Source: a virus
Direction: 5' to 3' (one strand)
Length of the DNA stretch: 29,341 bases
IMG/VR virus record: IMGVR_UViG_3300043449_001450
Span: 1-29,341 of that record
Shown piece by piece: positions 15,107 to 23,860 of this stretch. The stretch's first letter is position 1, and each line of letters begins with the position of its first letter. Under the pieces are notes generated by a model. The model was not told where the DNA came from. It was given only the letters and a program-made list of their open reading frames with translations, and searched no databases. Both the position numbers and the translations under genes were made by a program.

Positions 15107-15253
15107 TTAACTATTCCCTTTTCCGTCAGATGATTTTTGTTGGTTAATTCTATTATCCCCACCTGGTTTAACTGAACTTATACCTTGTCCAGGGACATTT
15201 AATTTACTACCGTTAAATTTTTTACCTGACCTTTTTCTACTTGTAAGTCCCAT
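15107..15253 (-). CDS. small basic protein between portal and terminase genes (48 aa)
   Basis: An ATG-started frame (MGLTSRKRSGKKF ... KSSDGKGNS) fills the gap between terminase and portal genes. It has an A-rich leader and an ATATTTAT motif 13 bases upstream. It is rich in Lys, Gly, Ser and Asn and probably unstructured. It may bind nucleic acid or be a small head or decoration peptide. It starts 20 bases after the terminase stop and ends 40 bases before the portal start, so it is probably co-transcribed with both. Confidence 0.6.
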   Translation of the reverse strand: MGLTSRKRSGKKFNGSKLNVPGQGISSVKPGGDNRINQQKSSDGKGNS

Positions 15254-15266
15254 ATTCTTTTTTTTT

Positions 15267-15274
15267 ATAAATAT
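15267..15274 (-). promoter_or_regulatory. ATATTTAT motif upstream of the 48-aa gene
   Basis: The minus strand reads ATATTTAT 13 bases before the ATG at 15253, immediately after the terminase stop. Its presence supports the 48-aa frame being a gene. Confidence 0.45.
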
Positions 15275-17040
15275 TATCTCCTACCACTAAATAACCAAGC
15301 ATGCTTCATATATTCTTCTTTAGGAATTGTATTATTAAATTGTGAAATTCTTTCGTTATAATGTGGTATTACTGGATTAAATGCAATTTGTTGAGTAACG
15401 TTTTCATTATTACTTACAGACCAAGAATCAATCATTGCTTTAGTATGTTCAGTAACTTTAGTTAAATTACTAAATGATGCTTCCGCAACATAAGTAGCCA
15501 TTGCCATCCCCATAATAAGGTCATCATGATGTCCTTTTTGGTGGTCAGGTCTACCATTTATGTAAACAAACGTATTCATTTCGTTAAATAATCTAGAACT
15601 ATATATTTTAAAACCATGTCTCATAGCCTCTTCAAAAGACGCAATTATTTGAACTCGTTTATTATTAAAGTTAATTCCAGGAATTTTTTCTAAAGATTTG
15701 GGGTCATACTTCCATTTGTTAGTGCTATCGACTCCGTCAACGTATAAGTCTTTATAACCCATTTCTTGTAATTTTCTTGCGGTAGAAACGCCCATTCCAC
15801 CTGTTATATCAATTACAATATAACAAGAATACATATTAGCCCATTTATAACATATTTCGGCCATTGTATCGGGAGGTAGTTTTCCGACATATTCAGCAAC
15901 TTGTTCTCTTTCGTCAAAATCGATAATTTGAAATGAACTAAAATCTTCGCTATCACCTCTTGACACATCGACACCCATAACATATTTATGACCAATTACA
16001 GGTTCTTTCCAAATCCACAATGCGTTACCCATCATTTTATTTTCAGAAGGTCTAATCATATTCTCTTTTACTTTTTGCATAAGTAAGGAATCGAATACAT
16101 TATCACCCGAACCTAAAAAGTTACACTCTAACTCTTGTGATACTTTACGTTTATCATATTTTAATTTTTTAACCATGTTTTCAAGCCACGTAGAAGAAGG
16201 TTTATATCCCTGTTCCATAAGTTTAGTTACCTCAACATAGTTTCTTTCTTCAAAAGGGACTGTTTCCCATTTTAGTATTTCTTTCTCATCATATTCTTCT
16301 TTATTAAGTAGATAATGAATAATATTTTCAGTTTTAACAAAATATAAATCTTTAGCATACCTTGGGTCTCGATACCAATACATTTCAGTGATTTTAAAAT
16401 CATTCATGTTTCTTAATGCTTGGTCATATATTTCATAATAAATTGGGTCGTATCCATTTGGTGTTGATACTACAATTACCTTACCTCCCGTAGAAAGTGA
16501 TGCCATACAAGCCGCCCAAAAATCACTGTCGGCTTCAATAAAGGCTGCCTCATCAAATACGAGTACTGTTGGGGTAAACCCACGTAAAGCATCTTTAGAC
16601 GTTGCAACCGCTTTAACTTCACACCCATTAGTTAATTTATAATGTTTTGTTGATTTTTTGTTTGGGTCAATATCCACACCTGTCCAAGAAGGCCATTGAC
16701 TAACAAACATTCTTATTTTGTTAGCCATTTCAATTGAGGTGTCTAATTTGTTTGCAATAATTAGAATTTTTTCGGGTTTTTCTTTTTTTGCAAAAACTAA
16801 TTTTTTAGATATCCAAGCAGCGGTTACTGTAGACACACCAGCCTGTCTATACTTTAATGCAATATTTTCATTATATTCTTCATAATCGTTAAGTAATGTA
16901 ACTTGGTCTGGAAATAACTCTAAGGGTACATATTTTGATACAGTATTATCGTAAGTTTGTAAGTATGTCCTCAAAGCATACGGGGTATCCCTCATACATT
17001 TTACGTACTCAAGAAGTAATTGTTCTTTTGTTAAATTCAT
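15274..17040 (-). CDS. 17: terminase large subunit (gp17-like), 588 aa
   Basis: I start at the ATG at 17040 (MNLTKEQLLLEYVK), because the upstream alternative lies in a terminator hairpin. The ATPase domain shows a Walker A-like YRQAGVST (64-71), Walker B VLVFDEAAF (159-167) and the coupling motif STPNG (192-196). The RNase H-like nuclease domain shows Asp358 (MGVDVSRGDSED), Asp411 (VIDITGG) and Asp506/507 (GHHDDLIMG). It packages DNA into the prohead and makes the termination cut. No small-subunit (gp16-like) gene is recognisable in the window. Length is close to T4 gp17 (about 610). Confidence 0.95.
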   Translation of the reverse strand: MNLTKEQLLLEYVKCMRDTPYALRTYLQTYDNTVSKYVPLELFPDQVTLLNDYEEYNENIALKYRQAGVSTVTAAWISKKLVFAKKEKPEKILIIANKLDTSIEMANKIRMFVSQWPSWTGVDIDPNKKSTKHYKLTNGCEVKAVATSKDALRGFTPTVLVFDEAAFIEADSDFWAACMASLSTGGKVIVVSTPNGYDPIYYEIYDQALRNMNDFKITEMYWYRDPRYAKDLYFVKTENIIHYLLNKEEYDEKEILKWETVPFEERNYVEVTKLMEQGYKPSSTWLENMVKKLKYDKRKVSQELECNFLGSGDNVFDSLLMQKVKENMIRPSENKMMGNALWIWKEPVIGHKYVMGVDVSRGDSEDFSSFQIIDFDEREQVAEYVGKLPPDTMAEICYKWANMYSCYIVIDITGGMGVSTARKLQEMGYKDLYVDGVDSTNKWKYDPKSLEKIPGINFNNKRVQIIASFEEAMRHGFKIYSSRLFNEMNTFVYINGRPDHQKGHHDDLIMGMAMATYVAEASFSNLTKVTEHTKAMIDSWSVSNNENVTQQIAFNPVIPHYNERISQFNNTIPKEEYMKHAWLFSGRR

Positions 17041-17053
17041 AAATTGTTTATAT

Positions 17054-17061
17054 ATAAATAT
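17054..17061 (-). promoter_or_regulatory. ATATTTAT motif upstream of the terminase gene
   Basis: The minus strand reads ATATTTAT 13 bases before the terminase ATG and directly follows the terminator hairpin of the preceding gene, as expected for a fresh transcription start. Confidence 0.5.
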
Positions 17062-17062
17062 C

Positions 17063-17096
17063 AAAAACCCCCGATTAAAATTAATCGAGGGTTTTT
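17063..17096. terminator. intrinsic terminator between the 444-aa gene and the terminase gene
   Basis: A long stem (AAAAACCC-CGATTAA with TTAATCG-GGGTTTTT, 17063-17078 with 17081-17096, one C/A mismatch) is followed by T residues on the minus strand. It lies 18 bases after the stop of the 444-aa gene. Confidence 0.82.
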
Positions 17097-17114
17097 AGTC
17101 TTATTATAATCATT

Positions 17115-18449
17115 TTACAATCCTAATTGTGATAGGTCTATATCATCTAAATCTTCATCATCATCGTCATCGTCATCACCCATACTTCTTTCGTATTCTT
17201 GTTGTTTCAATTCTTTAGTAATTTCATCAACCATTCTTTCAATAAATTGAGTACCTTTAGGGTCACCCTTTAATATTAGTTTAGCAACTCTAAAAAATTC
17301 ATTAGCATCTAATTTAGAAAATCTCATAAATAGGTAATGTTGAATGAATTTTTTATCTTCATCAAATAACTCCATAGGATATGTTGCGGTAAACTTTTCC
17401 CAAAATATCGGACCAAGTCTTGAGTCCCAAATTTCTGCAGGTAAAGTATCTTCGGCCCCCATAATCATTTCTTGTTGTCTTGGGTCATCAGGTAAACCAT
17501 GAGTACCAAATACTTCATAAACACCTTTAACTAATTCGTGAATTAATAGTGGAAATGTTGCGGCTCTTGCTTTAACTGTTGGTGGGTCAGTTTCATCATC
17601 AACCTCACTTTGCCCCATTTGACCTCCACCTGACGCCGCCATACCTTCCATGTTTGGGAAAATCCAATATAAGTGTTCCATTAATGATTGTGTAACACCA
17701 TAAAGATTTAATAATTGTGGATTAATTCTACCAATTTCATCAGCAGCCAACACATACATGTGACCACCTTTAAACGCCGCTCCTTGTATTAATGAATTTA
17801 TAAATCTTCTTTTTGCTCTTTCTAAATTAAATTTTTCAAACTCATCTGCAAAATTTTCTAAATCTTCAGTATGTTTAAAAGCCTTTTTAACATCTTCCTC
17901 GTCAGGCATTTGTGGTTGTGTTTGCATCCCTTGAGCAGCACCCATACCACCATGAATTAATTTCGCGTCAAACTGAAGAGCCCCTTCAGGGATACCCATT
18001 TCTTTTTTAACTAAATCAACCGCCAAATCTTCTAAAGTTTTTTTATGTCTCGATTCAATCATTGCAATTTGTTGTGCTCCTTGCATTCCCATCATCATAA
18101 GATTCATAAAAGCGTTTGGACCTTGTAATGATTGGGTATTACCCATATACCTCCTAACTTTTTCAACCGAGTCTTTAAATCTTTTAGATGCGATTACTTC
18201 AATAAAATCCCTTTCTTCTTTTGGAATTGCGGGGTGTTCGTGAAAAGGAGTTTGTTTTTGTAAAATTTGTCTTTCAACATCTTGACCCATTCTTTCAGGA
18301 CCTTCGTAATCTATAGGTGCTTCAGAAATATTTTTCTTTATTTCATTTAGCAAAGACTTTTCTTTATATGTTAAACCCTCTCTCATTAGTTTTTTTTCTA
18401 ATGAATTTTTTGTTTTTAATATCTTTTCCATTTTTAAGTTCAAACTCAT
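17115..18449 (-). CDS. conserved-looking hypothetical protein upstream of terminase (444 aa)
   Basis: The start follows the previous stop by one base (TAA A ATG), so translation is probably coupled. The N-terminal 43 residues are Lys-rich and end NISE43|A, a possible prohead-protease site. The middle holds Met/Gly/Gln-rich stretches (FMNLMMMGMQGAQQ). The second half looks globular, with RARAATFPLLIHELVKGVYE and WEKFTATYPMELF-type helices. The C-terminus is an Asp/Glu tail ending DLSQLGL. I do not recognise the family. Location in a head-gene cluster and the acidic tail suggest a virion or assembly protein, perhaps in the terminase-small-subunit or neck position, which is speculative. Confidence 0.7.
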   Translation of the reverse strand: MSLNLKMEKILKTKNSLEKKLMREGLTYKEKSLLNEIKKNISEAPIDYEGPERMGQDVERQILQKQTPFHEHPAIPKEERDFIEVIASKRFKDSVEKVRRYMGNTQSLQGPNAFMNLMMMGMQGAQQIAMIESRHKKTLEDLAVDLVKKEMGIPEGALQFDAKLIHGGMGAAQGMQTQPQMPDEEDVKKAFKHTEDLENFADEFEKFNLERAKRRFINSLIQGAAFKGGHMYVLAADEIGRINPQLLNLYGVTQSLMEHLYWIFPNMEGMAASGGGQMGQSEVDDETDPPTVKARAATFPLLIHELVKGVYEVFGTHGLPDDPRQQEMIMGAEDTLPAEIWDSRLGPIFWEKFTATYPMELFDEDKKFIQHYLFMRFSKLDANEFFRVAKLILKGDPKGTQFIERMVDEITKELKQQEYERSMGDDDDDDDEDLDDIDLSQLGL

Positions 18450-18450
18450 T

Positions 18451-19458
18451 TTATTTTATATTAAGTCTTAATGAATCAAAAGTTAACCAATTAGGTAACT
18501 CATCATTACCTGCCTTAGGTGCTGGTTTAACTTTAGGTTTATACGGTGTTAAAGGTGTTGGTTTTGATGGTGTTTTAATACCAGGTTCGCTTGGTGCAAT
18601 CTTAGTATCTGCTTTAGGCGCGGGTTTAACTTTAGGTTTATATGGAGTTTCTGTACCAGGTTTTTTAGTTTTTTCTCTCTCCTTTGTTCTTTCTTTTTCT
18701 TTAGTCCCTGATTCAAATACTAAACCTAAAAAATCTCTTTTGCTCATTTTAGGTGAAACATATTTTTCTACCAATGATGTAACTTGTTTTTCTAAGTTTT
18801 CTTTAGTCATATCTGCAAGTTTTTCTTTGTATAAATTTGTTACAACACTACCAATTTTTTTTGAATAATCTTTCATTGTAAATTCTTCTTTAGTTTCAGT
18901 TTTCTTTTTTATTTCAGTTTTCTTTTTTCTTTCAGGTAATTTTTTAAAATTAGTTTTATCTGCAAATTCTTCAGCCATCTTACACCATTTTTTCTGTTCT
19001 TTTGTTTTTCCATCACCACACTTCGCAAAAAAATATTTTTGTTGTTTTTTTGACTTGAAGGATTCTTGTAATTCATTAAAAATATCCTCGTCTTCATTAA
19101 TATCTCCCCCATCATCATAATCACCAAAACCATCATCAGTAGACGGACCAACTTGTTTTGGTTGTTGGGTTCTTTGACCCTTTTCAAAATCCATAGAGTC
19201 TTCGTCTTCTTCAGCGATTTCAATATTTTTACCCTTTAACATATCAGGATTTTTTAACATATTATTTAATGCCTCTTTTTGTTTTGGGTCTTCGGAATTA
19301 TAAACTAATTTTTCAACTTTTGTTTGTTCTTTAGTTTCTTTTTTGGTTTCAACTAATCTTTTGTGTAATGCGTTAATTTGGTTTTCATTTAACGAAGATA
19401 ATAAATCATTATTAAAACCATGTTTAATAAGAGCCAATTTTTTACTATTATTTTTCAT
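18451..19458 (-). CDS. Lys/Glu/Pro-rich protein with a 'SKKQQKYFFAKC' motif (335 aa)
   Basis: I prefer the ATG at 19458 (MKNNSKKLALIKHGF), which overlaps the previous gene by only 11 bases. The start at 19500 would overlap by 53. An Asp/Glu-rich stretch precedes SFKSKKQQKYFFAKCGDGKT and WCKMAEEFADKTNFKKLPE, a short domain often seen in phage structural proteins. The C-terminal 100 residues hold Lys/Pro repeats, with TPYKPKVKPAPKA occurring twice and related copies at DNA level (about 18510-18549 and 18611-18650). This looks like a linker-rich structural protein. The function is unknown. Confidence 0.68.
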   Translation of the reverse strand: MKNNSKKLALIKHGFNNDLLSSLNENQINALHKRLVETKKETKEQTKVEKLVYNSEDPKQKEALNNMLKNPDMLKGKNIEIAEEDEDSMDFEKGQRTQQPKQVGPSTDDGFGDYDDGGDINEDEDIFNELQESFKSKKQQKYFFAKCGDGKTKEQKKWCKMAEEFADKTNFKKLPERKKKTEIKKKTETKEEFTMKDYSKKIGSVVTNLYKEKLADMTKENLEKQVTSLVEKYVSPKMSKRDFLGLVFESGTKEKERTKEREKTKKPGTETPYKPKVKPAPKADTKIAPSEPGIKTPSKPTPLTPYKPKVKPAPKAGNDELPNWLTFDSLRLNIK

Positions 19459-19858
19459 AAACAATTTTCTTTTCAAATTCAAGAACGAAATCTCGTTCAT
19501 ATAATTTATCTTTTACCGACTCTTCATTTTGACCAAAATTAAAAACTAATCTTTTAACCATATCAAAATTAATTTCTTCAGTTTCATTTTCCCAAGCCAA
19601 TGCAATAACTCCGTCCATTGCATCAACCATTGAAAAATAATCAGAGTTTTGAATAACGGACAACGTTGTATCATCAGTTTTCAAAACTCCAACTTTTGTT
19701 ATGTGTTCTAAATCAGGTGGTGATGGGTAACCATTCGATGGTTTCGATTCCCAAGAATCTCCCCATATACCTTCAATACTATCCGAAAAAATAAATTCGT
19801 ATGATATTTCTCCTTTATAGTTTGGTCCTAATTCATTCACATAAATTAAATAACTCAT
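19448..19858 (-). CDS. hypothetical protein, 136 aa
   Basis: It begins in a 4-base ATGA overlap with the stop of the 440-aa gene, so the two are translationally coupled. The sequence is mixed strand and helix with many aromatic residues (EISYEFIFSDSIEGIWGDSW), and the C-terminus is helical (VKDKLYERDFVLEFEKK). No signal peptide or catalytic motif is visible and I do not recognise the family. The tight coupling chain from 21177 down to 17115 suggests these four genes act in one assembly process. Confidence 0.72.
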   Translation of the reverse strand: MSYLIYVNELGPNYKGEISYEFIFSDSIEGIWGDSWESKPSNGYPSPPDLEHITKVGVLKTDDTTLSVIQNSDYFSMVDAMDGVIALAWENETEEINFDMVKRLVFNFGQNEESVKDKLYERDFVLEFEKKIVYEK

Positions 19859-21177
19859 AAAATACTTCCTTTAGGAGTTACTCTAATTCTTTTATTATTA
19901 CTCTCAAAAATTAAATTATTCTGTTGAGATTTTCCAACAAATTTAACTTTAGGATATTTTTTAATTAATTTAGTTGCTGAAATTTCTTGTGCAATAGTCT
20001 CAGACAGATTTCTAATTCTACTAACATTTTTATTAGTGTTCTCAGTAATGATTGATTTTTGTTTCTTTTTTTCTTCTAATAAAGTTCTTTCTTTCTCGTC
20101 AATCTTAAAATATTTTTTAAGGATGTTGTCAACTTTAGATTCTGAAAAAATACCTTCAATCATTCCTTGTACCGCGTCAGACTCTTCTTCAGATAATTCG
20201 TCGAACATATGTCTTTTCTTTCTAGCCCCATGTCTAGGGTAATTATCATCCTCATCTTCATCCTCATCATAATCAGAAAAATCAAATTCTGCAACTTCAC
20301 CTCCTTCAGGTGCTGCTGGTGGTGCTGGAACTGCTTCAGGTGCAACTCCTCCTTCAGGTGCCGCCTCAGGTGCAACTTCTTCACCTTCAGGTGCCCCTTC
20401 TTCACCTTCTTCACCTTCTTCACCTTCTAATTTTGCAATAATTTCGTCTAAATCTTCATCTTCTAAAGAATCTAAATCCAAAGCTGATAAAATAGAATTA
20501 ATTACATATTTAACATCTTTAGATGACATTTCATTCTCTTCGTCATCCATAAATGTTCTAATTTTTTGACCTAACTTACCTGTTAATTTTTGAATGTCTT
20601 TAAAAGTTACTTTTTCCTCATCCTCTTCATCTTCCATACCTTCTTCATCTTCCATACCTTCTTCATCTTCCATATCTTCAGGAGCGGTATCTGTTGGCAC
20701 TTCAGGTGCAGGTGATTCAGGTGATGGTGCAGGTGCCGCTGCGGGTACCATTGCAGGGTCCTCTTGTTCAGAAACCTCTTCACCAAACTTTAAAAAATAT
20801 TTATCATCAATATCAGACTCACTTTCAAATAAAGATAGGTTCTTAACATAACCTTGAGATGAGTTTACATCTTTAGCCATTAAGTTAAGTCTTTTTAATG
20901 CTTGTGAGTATGAAGAGTAATATTTTCTACCTTTTAAAGGTTCAATATATTCTAAATTAGATTCATTTAATCCTTTACCTTTTTTAATAACATAACCATT
21001 AGTTTCTTTTACTATATGATATTGTTGACCATCCGCCAAAAATTTAGAATATTCTAATGATTTATTTTCATTAATTGGGTTTGGTTTATGTTCGTTATAT
21101 CTCGCTATTTCTAACATGCGATTTAATTTATCCATTCCTTGTAGTTTTTCACTACCAATTGGTTTCAATTTTCCCAT
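19855..21177 (-). CDS. acidic repeat-containing hypothetical protein (440 aa)
   Basis: The N-terminus (KPIGSEKLQGMDKLNRMLEI) is helical and well formed. Residues about 140-200 are Pro/Ala then Met-Glu-Asp repeats (MEDEEG three times), and residues about 255-300 are Glu/Gly/Pro/Ala repeats. The C-terminal 100 residues are basic and helical. Possible prohead-protease sites include EEVSE|Q near residue 137. Alternating acidic low-complexity and basic segments recall the scaffold protein at 8941-10638, so an internal core or structural role is possible. I do not recognise the family. Confidence 0.7.
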   Translation of the reverse strand: MGKLKPIGSEKLQGMDKLNRMLEIARYNEHKPNPINENKSLEYSKFLADGQQYHIVKETNGYVIKKGKGLNESNLEYIEPLKGRKYYSSYSQALKRLNLMAKDVNSSQGYVKNLSLFESESDIDDKYFLKFGEEVSEQEDPAMVPAAAPAPSPESPAPEVPTDTAPEDMEDEEGMEDEEGMEDEEDEEKVTFKDIQKLTGKLGQKIRTFMDDEENEMSSKDVKYVINSILSALDLDSLEDEDLDEIIAKLEGEEGEEGEEGAPEGEEVAPEAAPEGGVAPEAVPAPPAAPEGGEVAEFDFSDYDEDEDEDDNYPRHGARKKRHMFDELSEEESDAVQGMIEGIFSESKVDNILKKYFKIDEKERTLLEEKKKQKSIITENTNKNVSRIRNLSETIAQEISATKLIKKYPKVKFVGKSQQNNLIFESNNKRIRVTPKGSIL

Positions 21178-21209
21178 CTTGAGTTTGTTTAAATAAAATT
21201 ATTTTATAT

Positions 21210-21217
21210 ATAAATAT
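21210..21217 (-). promoter_or_regulatory. ATATTTAT motif upstream of the 440-aa gene
   Basis: The minus strand reads ATATTTAT 32 bases before the ATG at 21177. It is the only such motif before the four tightly linked genes that follow, so it could drive all of them. Confidence 0.45.
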
Positions 21218-21253
21218 ATCGTTTAGCCTAATTATCCCTCAATAAATTCTATA

Positions 21254-23605
21254 CTATACCGATACATCAAATTTTTCCGATGCTTTAATAGCCTTACCTC
21301 TATGAGAACTAACCCCACCTCCAGCATTAATGTCTGCAAAATAAATTGCGGCTTCTTTTTTATTATTAAAATTTGGGAATGTTGATGGTGATTTACCTTT
21401 GGTAAAAAACGCTAATGCGATTTTAGCGGCAATTTCTGGGTTATTAACTAAATCAGGATTATCTACTAATTTATTACCCATACCAATCATATTACTATAT
21501 TTTTGATAATTCTTTATTCCTGTCAATTGATTAAAACCTCTACCTCGATATCTATAACCGTCATCTCCTCCTTGATTACCAACAGTTTTGGCATAAATTA
21601 AATTATAGAATTTTCTATCATCTTGTTTAAGTTGATTAATTTGTGAATCTGAAAGATGAGCCACTCGACTACCAAAAAGACCACGTATTCTTTCAGGGGA
21701 TGTTGTTGAATATGAAGTTTCACTTTTAGGTATAAAATTAGATTCTTTAGATATTACTGATAATACCCCTATTTGAGTGTAAGGATTTGTAATACCAATC
21801 TTATCCATCTCTTTAACTAAATAAGCAATATTTTTTTCTTGTTCAGGTTTAAATGATGAAATTAGTTTTACGTCACCTGTTTGTTGTGGTCCTCCTGTTT
21901 TTGCGGTTATGTCAGAAGATGTTAAGTCTTCATCCTTTTTAATTTTAGACATATTAGAATCATTAAAGTTTTTTAATGTTAATATTGAAAATAATTTTGT
22001 TAAGTCTTCCGTATTCATTGACCCATCTTCTTGTAGTCCGTATTTTTTTTGGAAATCTTTAACCGCTTGTTCTGTTTCAGGTCCAAACTTACCATCAATA
22101 CCCCATTTAGGTAAAAGGAATCCTAAAAATTGTAATGCGGTTTGTAATAACTCAACATCTTTGTCGACAGGAAGACGACTCTCAATCCCCTTTAAATTTT
22201 TAAGTTCTTTTTTAGATTGTACTAATTTATAAAAATCACTTAATATTTTATTATTACCTTCTTCGGCATTTTTTAATGTAGTAATTACATCTTCTTTTTT
22301 AACACCCGTAAATTCAGAATTTTTTGATATTAATTCATTAGTGTTGTCAACAATTTCTTTATCTAACACTTCATCTCTTTTTAATGGTGTTGAGTCAGGT
22401 GCTGGTACAGTTTCATTTTCACCACTACTTCCACTACTTCCGACAAATATTTTTCCTGAGTTTTTAAGTAAATCTCTTAAATGTTTTCCTCTTGGTAAAC
22501 CAATATGTACGTGAGTCATATTATCATGTCCAACCCATTCAGATATTTGACCAATAACATCACCAACTTTAACTGTTTGACCTTTGGTTAATTTTACATT
22601 TTTTAAATGTGTATAAAAAATATCAGGATAATCATTTTCACCTTTTATTGATACTTGTGTACCAAAAACTTTACCTGAATTTTTACCTGTGTCTCTAACC
22701 TTAGTTACAACACCTTCGGTATATGAATTAACAATTGTACCCGCAGGGGCAAATATATCCCACGCATTATCCGATTGCCAATTACCAAAAGCTCGTTTAC
22801 CATGATTTAAAGGACCGTTTTCTAAGTCAACTTTGAATTTACCTCCAATAGTAGTCGTTGCTTCTTTTAAAGATAGACGTTTGTCGACTAATTTATTTTT
22901 CATATCCCTTATCTTTTCAAGGTATCCATTTCGTCTAAGAATTTTAAAAACTAAATTTTCTTCAGAATATTCACCATCACTTTCTAAACCACATTGTCTA
23001 TATTTTCTAATTTTTTCAACGTACTTTTGAATTAATTTTTTTGCAGTTTCAATATCTTCGTCTTGAATGTTTTCATAAACTCCGTCAATAATTTTCATCC
23101 ATTGTTTAGCCTTTTCAGTAACAGAATTTTGGTTAAATTTAATTGAGTCTTTTTTAGGTTCACTAATCCATTCATCATACATGACAGAATAAATTGCGAT
23201 GTTTTTTACATCTTTATCAATATTTTCATCTTCAACATACAACTCAACGTCATAACCAAAAATTTTAATGTCTTGTTTTGTTGTGTATATTGTCTTTTTT
23301 AGTCTAAATAATTCTTCATATAAAGGTTTTGTTTTTTCAGAAAACTGATTAAAATCAACAATAATATGTATATCAACATCTGAATAGTTAGACCAATTAA
23401 AATTAGCGAGTGACCCTGTCATTACAACATCAGATACTAAAATGTCAACATCTAAAAACTCTATAAAATCATTAGCAATCTCTAATAAAGTTTCCCTAAC
23501 TTTAGGCACCATTTTAGGTGACGAAGAATTAACGTCGTCCCATAATTTAGGATTTAATGAAGATTTAATCCTAAAACTATCTAAGATAGATTTTAAATTA
23601 CTCAT
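21254..23605 (-). CDS. fusion of nucleotidyltransferase, M23-like, peptidoglycan-binding and GH19-like domains (783 aa)
   Basis: Residues 55-125 match a Pol beta-type nucleotidyltransferase: GS at 64-65, Asp76 and Asp78 in SNYSDVDIHIIVDF, and Glu121 in YDVELYVED. A helical region (150-245) ends SLKE248|A249, a prohead-protease-like site. Residues 265-372 resemble an M23 endopeptidase with His333 (YTHL) and His365/His367 (HVHIG); the usual first His is replaced by Asp279 in SDNAWD. Residues about 483-540 are a peptidoglycan-binding repeat (GIDGKFGPETEQAVKDFQ). Residues about 590-780 resemble GH19-type lysozymes, with Glu621 (ISKESNF) and YRYRGRGFNQLTG. The second half would cut host cell wall during entry or lysis. 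A nucleotidyltransferase on a lysin is unusual. No signal peptide is present. Confidence 0.85.
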   Translation of the reverse strand: MSNLKSILDSFRIKSSLNPKLWDDVNSSSPKMVPKVRETLLEIANDFIEFLDVDILVSDVVMTGSLANFNWSNYSDVDIHIIVDFNQFSEKTKPLYEELFRLKKTIYTTKQDIKIFGYDVELYVEDENIDKDVKNIAIYSVMYDEWISEPKKDSIKFNQNSVTEKAKQWMKIIDGVYENIQDEDIETAKKLIQKYVEKIRKYRQCGLESDGEYSEENLVFKILRRNGYLEKIRDMKNKLVDKRLSLKEATTTIGGKFKVDLENGPLNHGKRAFGNWQSDNAWDIFAPAGTIVNSYTEGVVTKVRDTGKNSGKVFGTQVSIKGENDYPDIFYTHLKNVKLTKGQTVKVGDVIGQISEWVGHDNMTHVHIGLPRGKHLRDLLKNSGKIFVGSSGSSGENETVPAPDSTPLKRDEVLDKEIVDNTNELISKNSEFTGVKKEDVITTLKNAEEGNNKILSDFYKLVQSKKELKNLKGIESRLPVDKDVELLQTALQFLGFLLPKWGIDGKFGPETEQAVKDFQKKYGLQEDGSMNTEDLTKLFSILTLKNFNDSNMSKIKKDEDLTSSDITAKTGGPQQTGDVKLISSFKPEQEKNIAYLVKEMDKIGITNPYTQIGVLSVISKESNFIPKSETSYSTTSPERIRGLFGSRVAHLSDSQINQLKQDDRKFYNLIYAKTVGNQGGDDGYRYRGRGFNQLTGIKNYQKYSNMIGMGNKLVDNPDLVNNPEIAAKIALAFFTKGKSPSTFPNFNNKKEAAIYFADINAGGGVSSHRGKAIKASEKFDVSV

Positions 23606-23610
23606 TAACT

Positions 23611-23618
23611 ATAAATAT
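23611..23618 (-). promoter_or_regulatory. ATATTTAT motif directly before the 783-aa gene
   Basis: The minus strand reads ATATTTAT only 5 bases before the ATG. If this is a promoter the transcript would be leaderless or would start inside the gene, so this copy may instead act at RNA level or be coincidental. Confidence 0.3.
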
Positions 23619-23860
23619 TATAGTTTTTTGTATTTAAAGGCTTTAGATATTTTTGTATTAAAAAATTTACCTTGAGATTCTGAAATTCTAAATTGGGTAT
23701 ATATTTGATGAGGAACATCATCATATTCATACTTCATCCCATTTTTAAATTCAACAACTAATTTTTTTGTTTCAGTGTCGAATTCTGTTCTAACTAAATT
23801 TGAGGACTGTACTTCATTAATAATCTTCGTCCCTTTTATTTCTTCTTTCGTGATTGCCAT
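23618..23860 (-). CDS. KTSC-domain protein (80 aa)
   Basis: The sequence fits the KTSC domain: VQSSNLVRTEFDTETKKLVV, then EFKNGMKYEYDDVP, then QGKFFNTKISKAFKYKKL. This small beta-rich domain is common in phages and bacteria, is found alone or fused to lysyl-tRNA-synthetase-like proteins, and has no settled function. The gene overlaps the upstream 112-aa gene by 44 bases in another frame and ends 12 bases before the 783-aa gene, so the three are probably co-transcribed. Confidence 0.82.
   Translation of the reverse strand: MAITKEEIKGTKIINEVQSSNLVRTEFDTETKKLVVEFKNGMKYEYDDVPHQIYTQFRISESQGKFFNTKISKAFKYKKL

Noticed and set aside
18317-18868. 183-residue plus-strand frame with hydrophobic N-terminus
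   Set aside because: It is antisense to two coupled minus-strand genes. Its apparent hydrophobicity comes from Lys/Glu codons read on the other strand.
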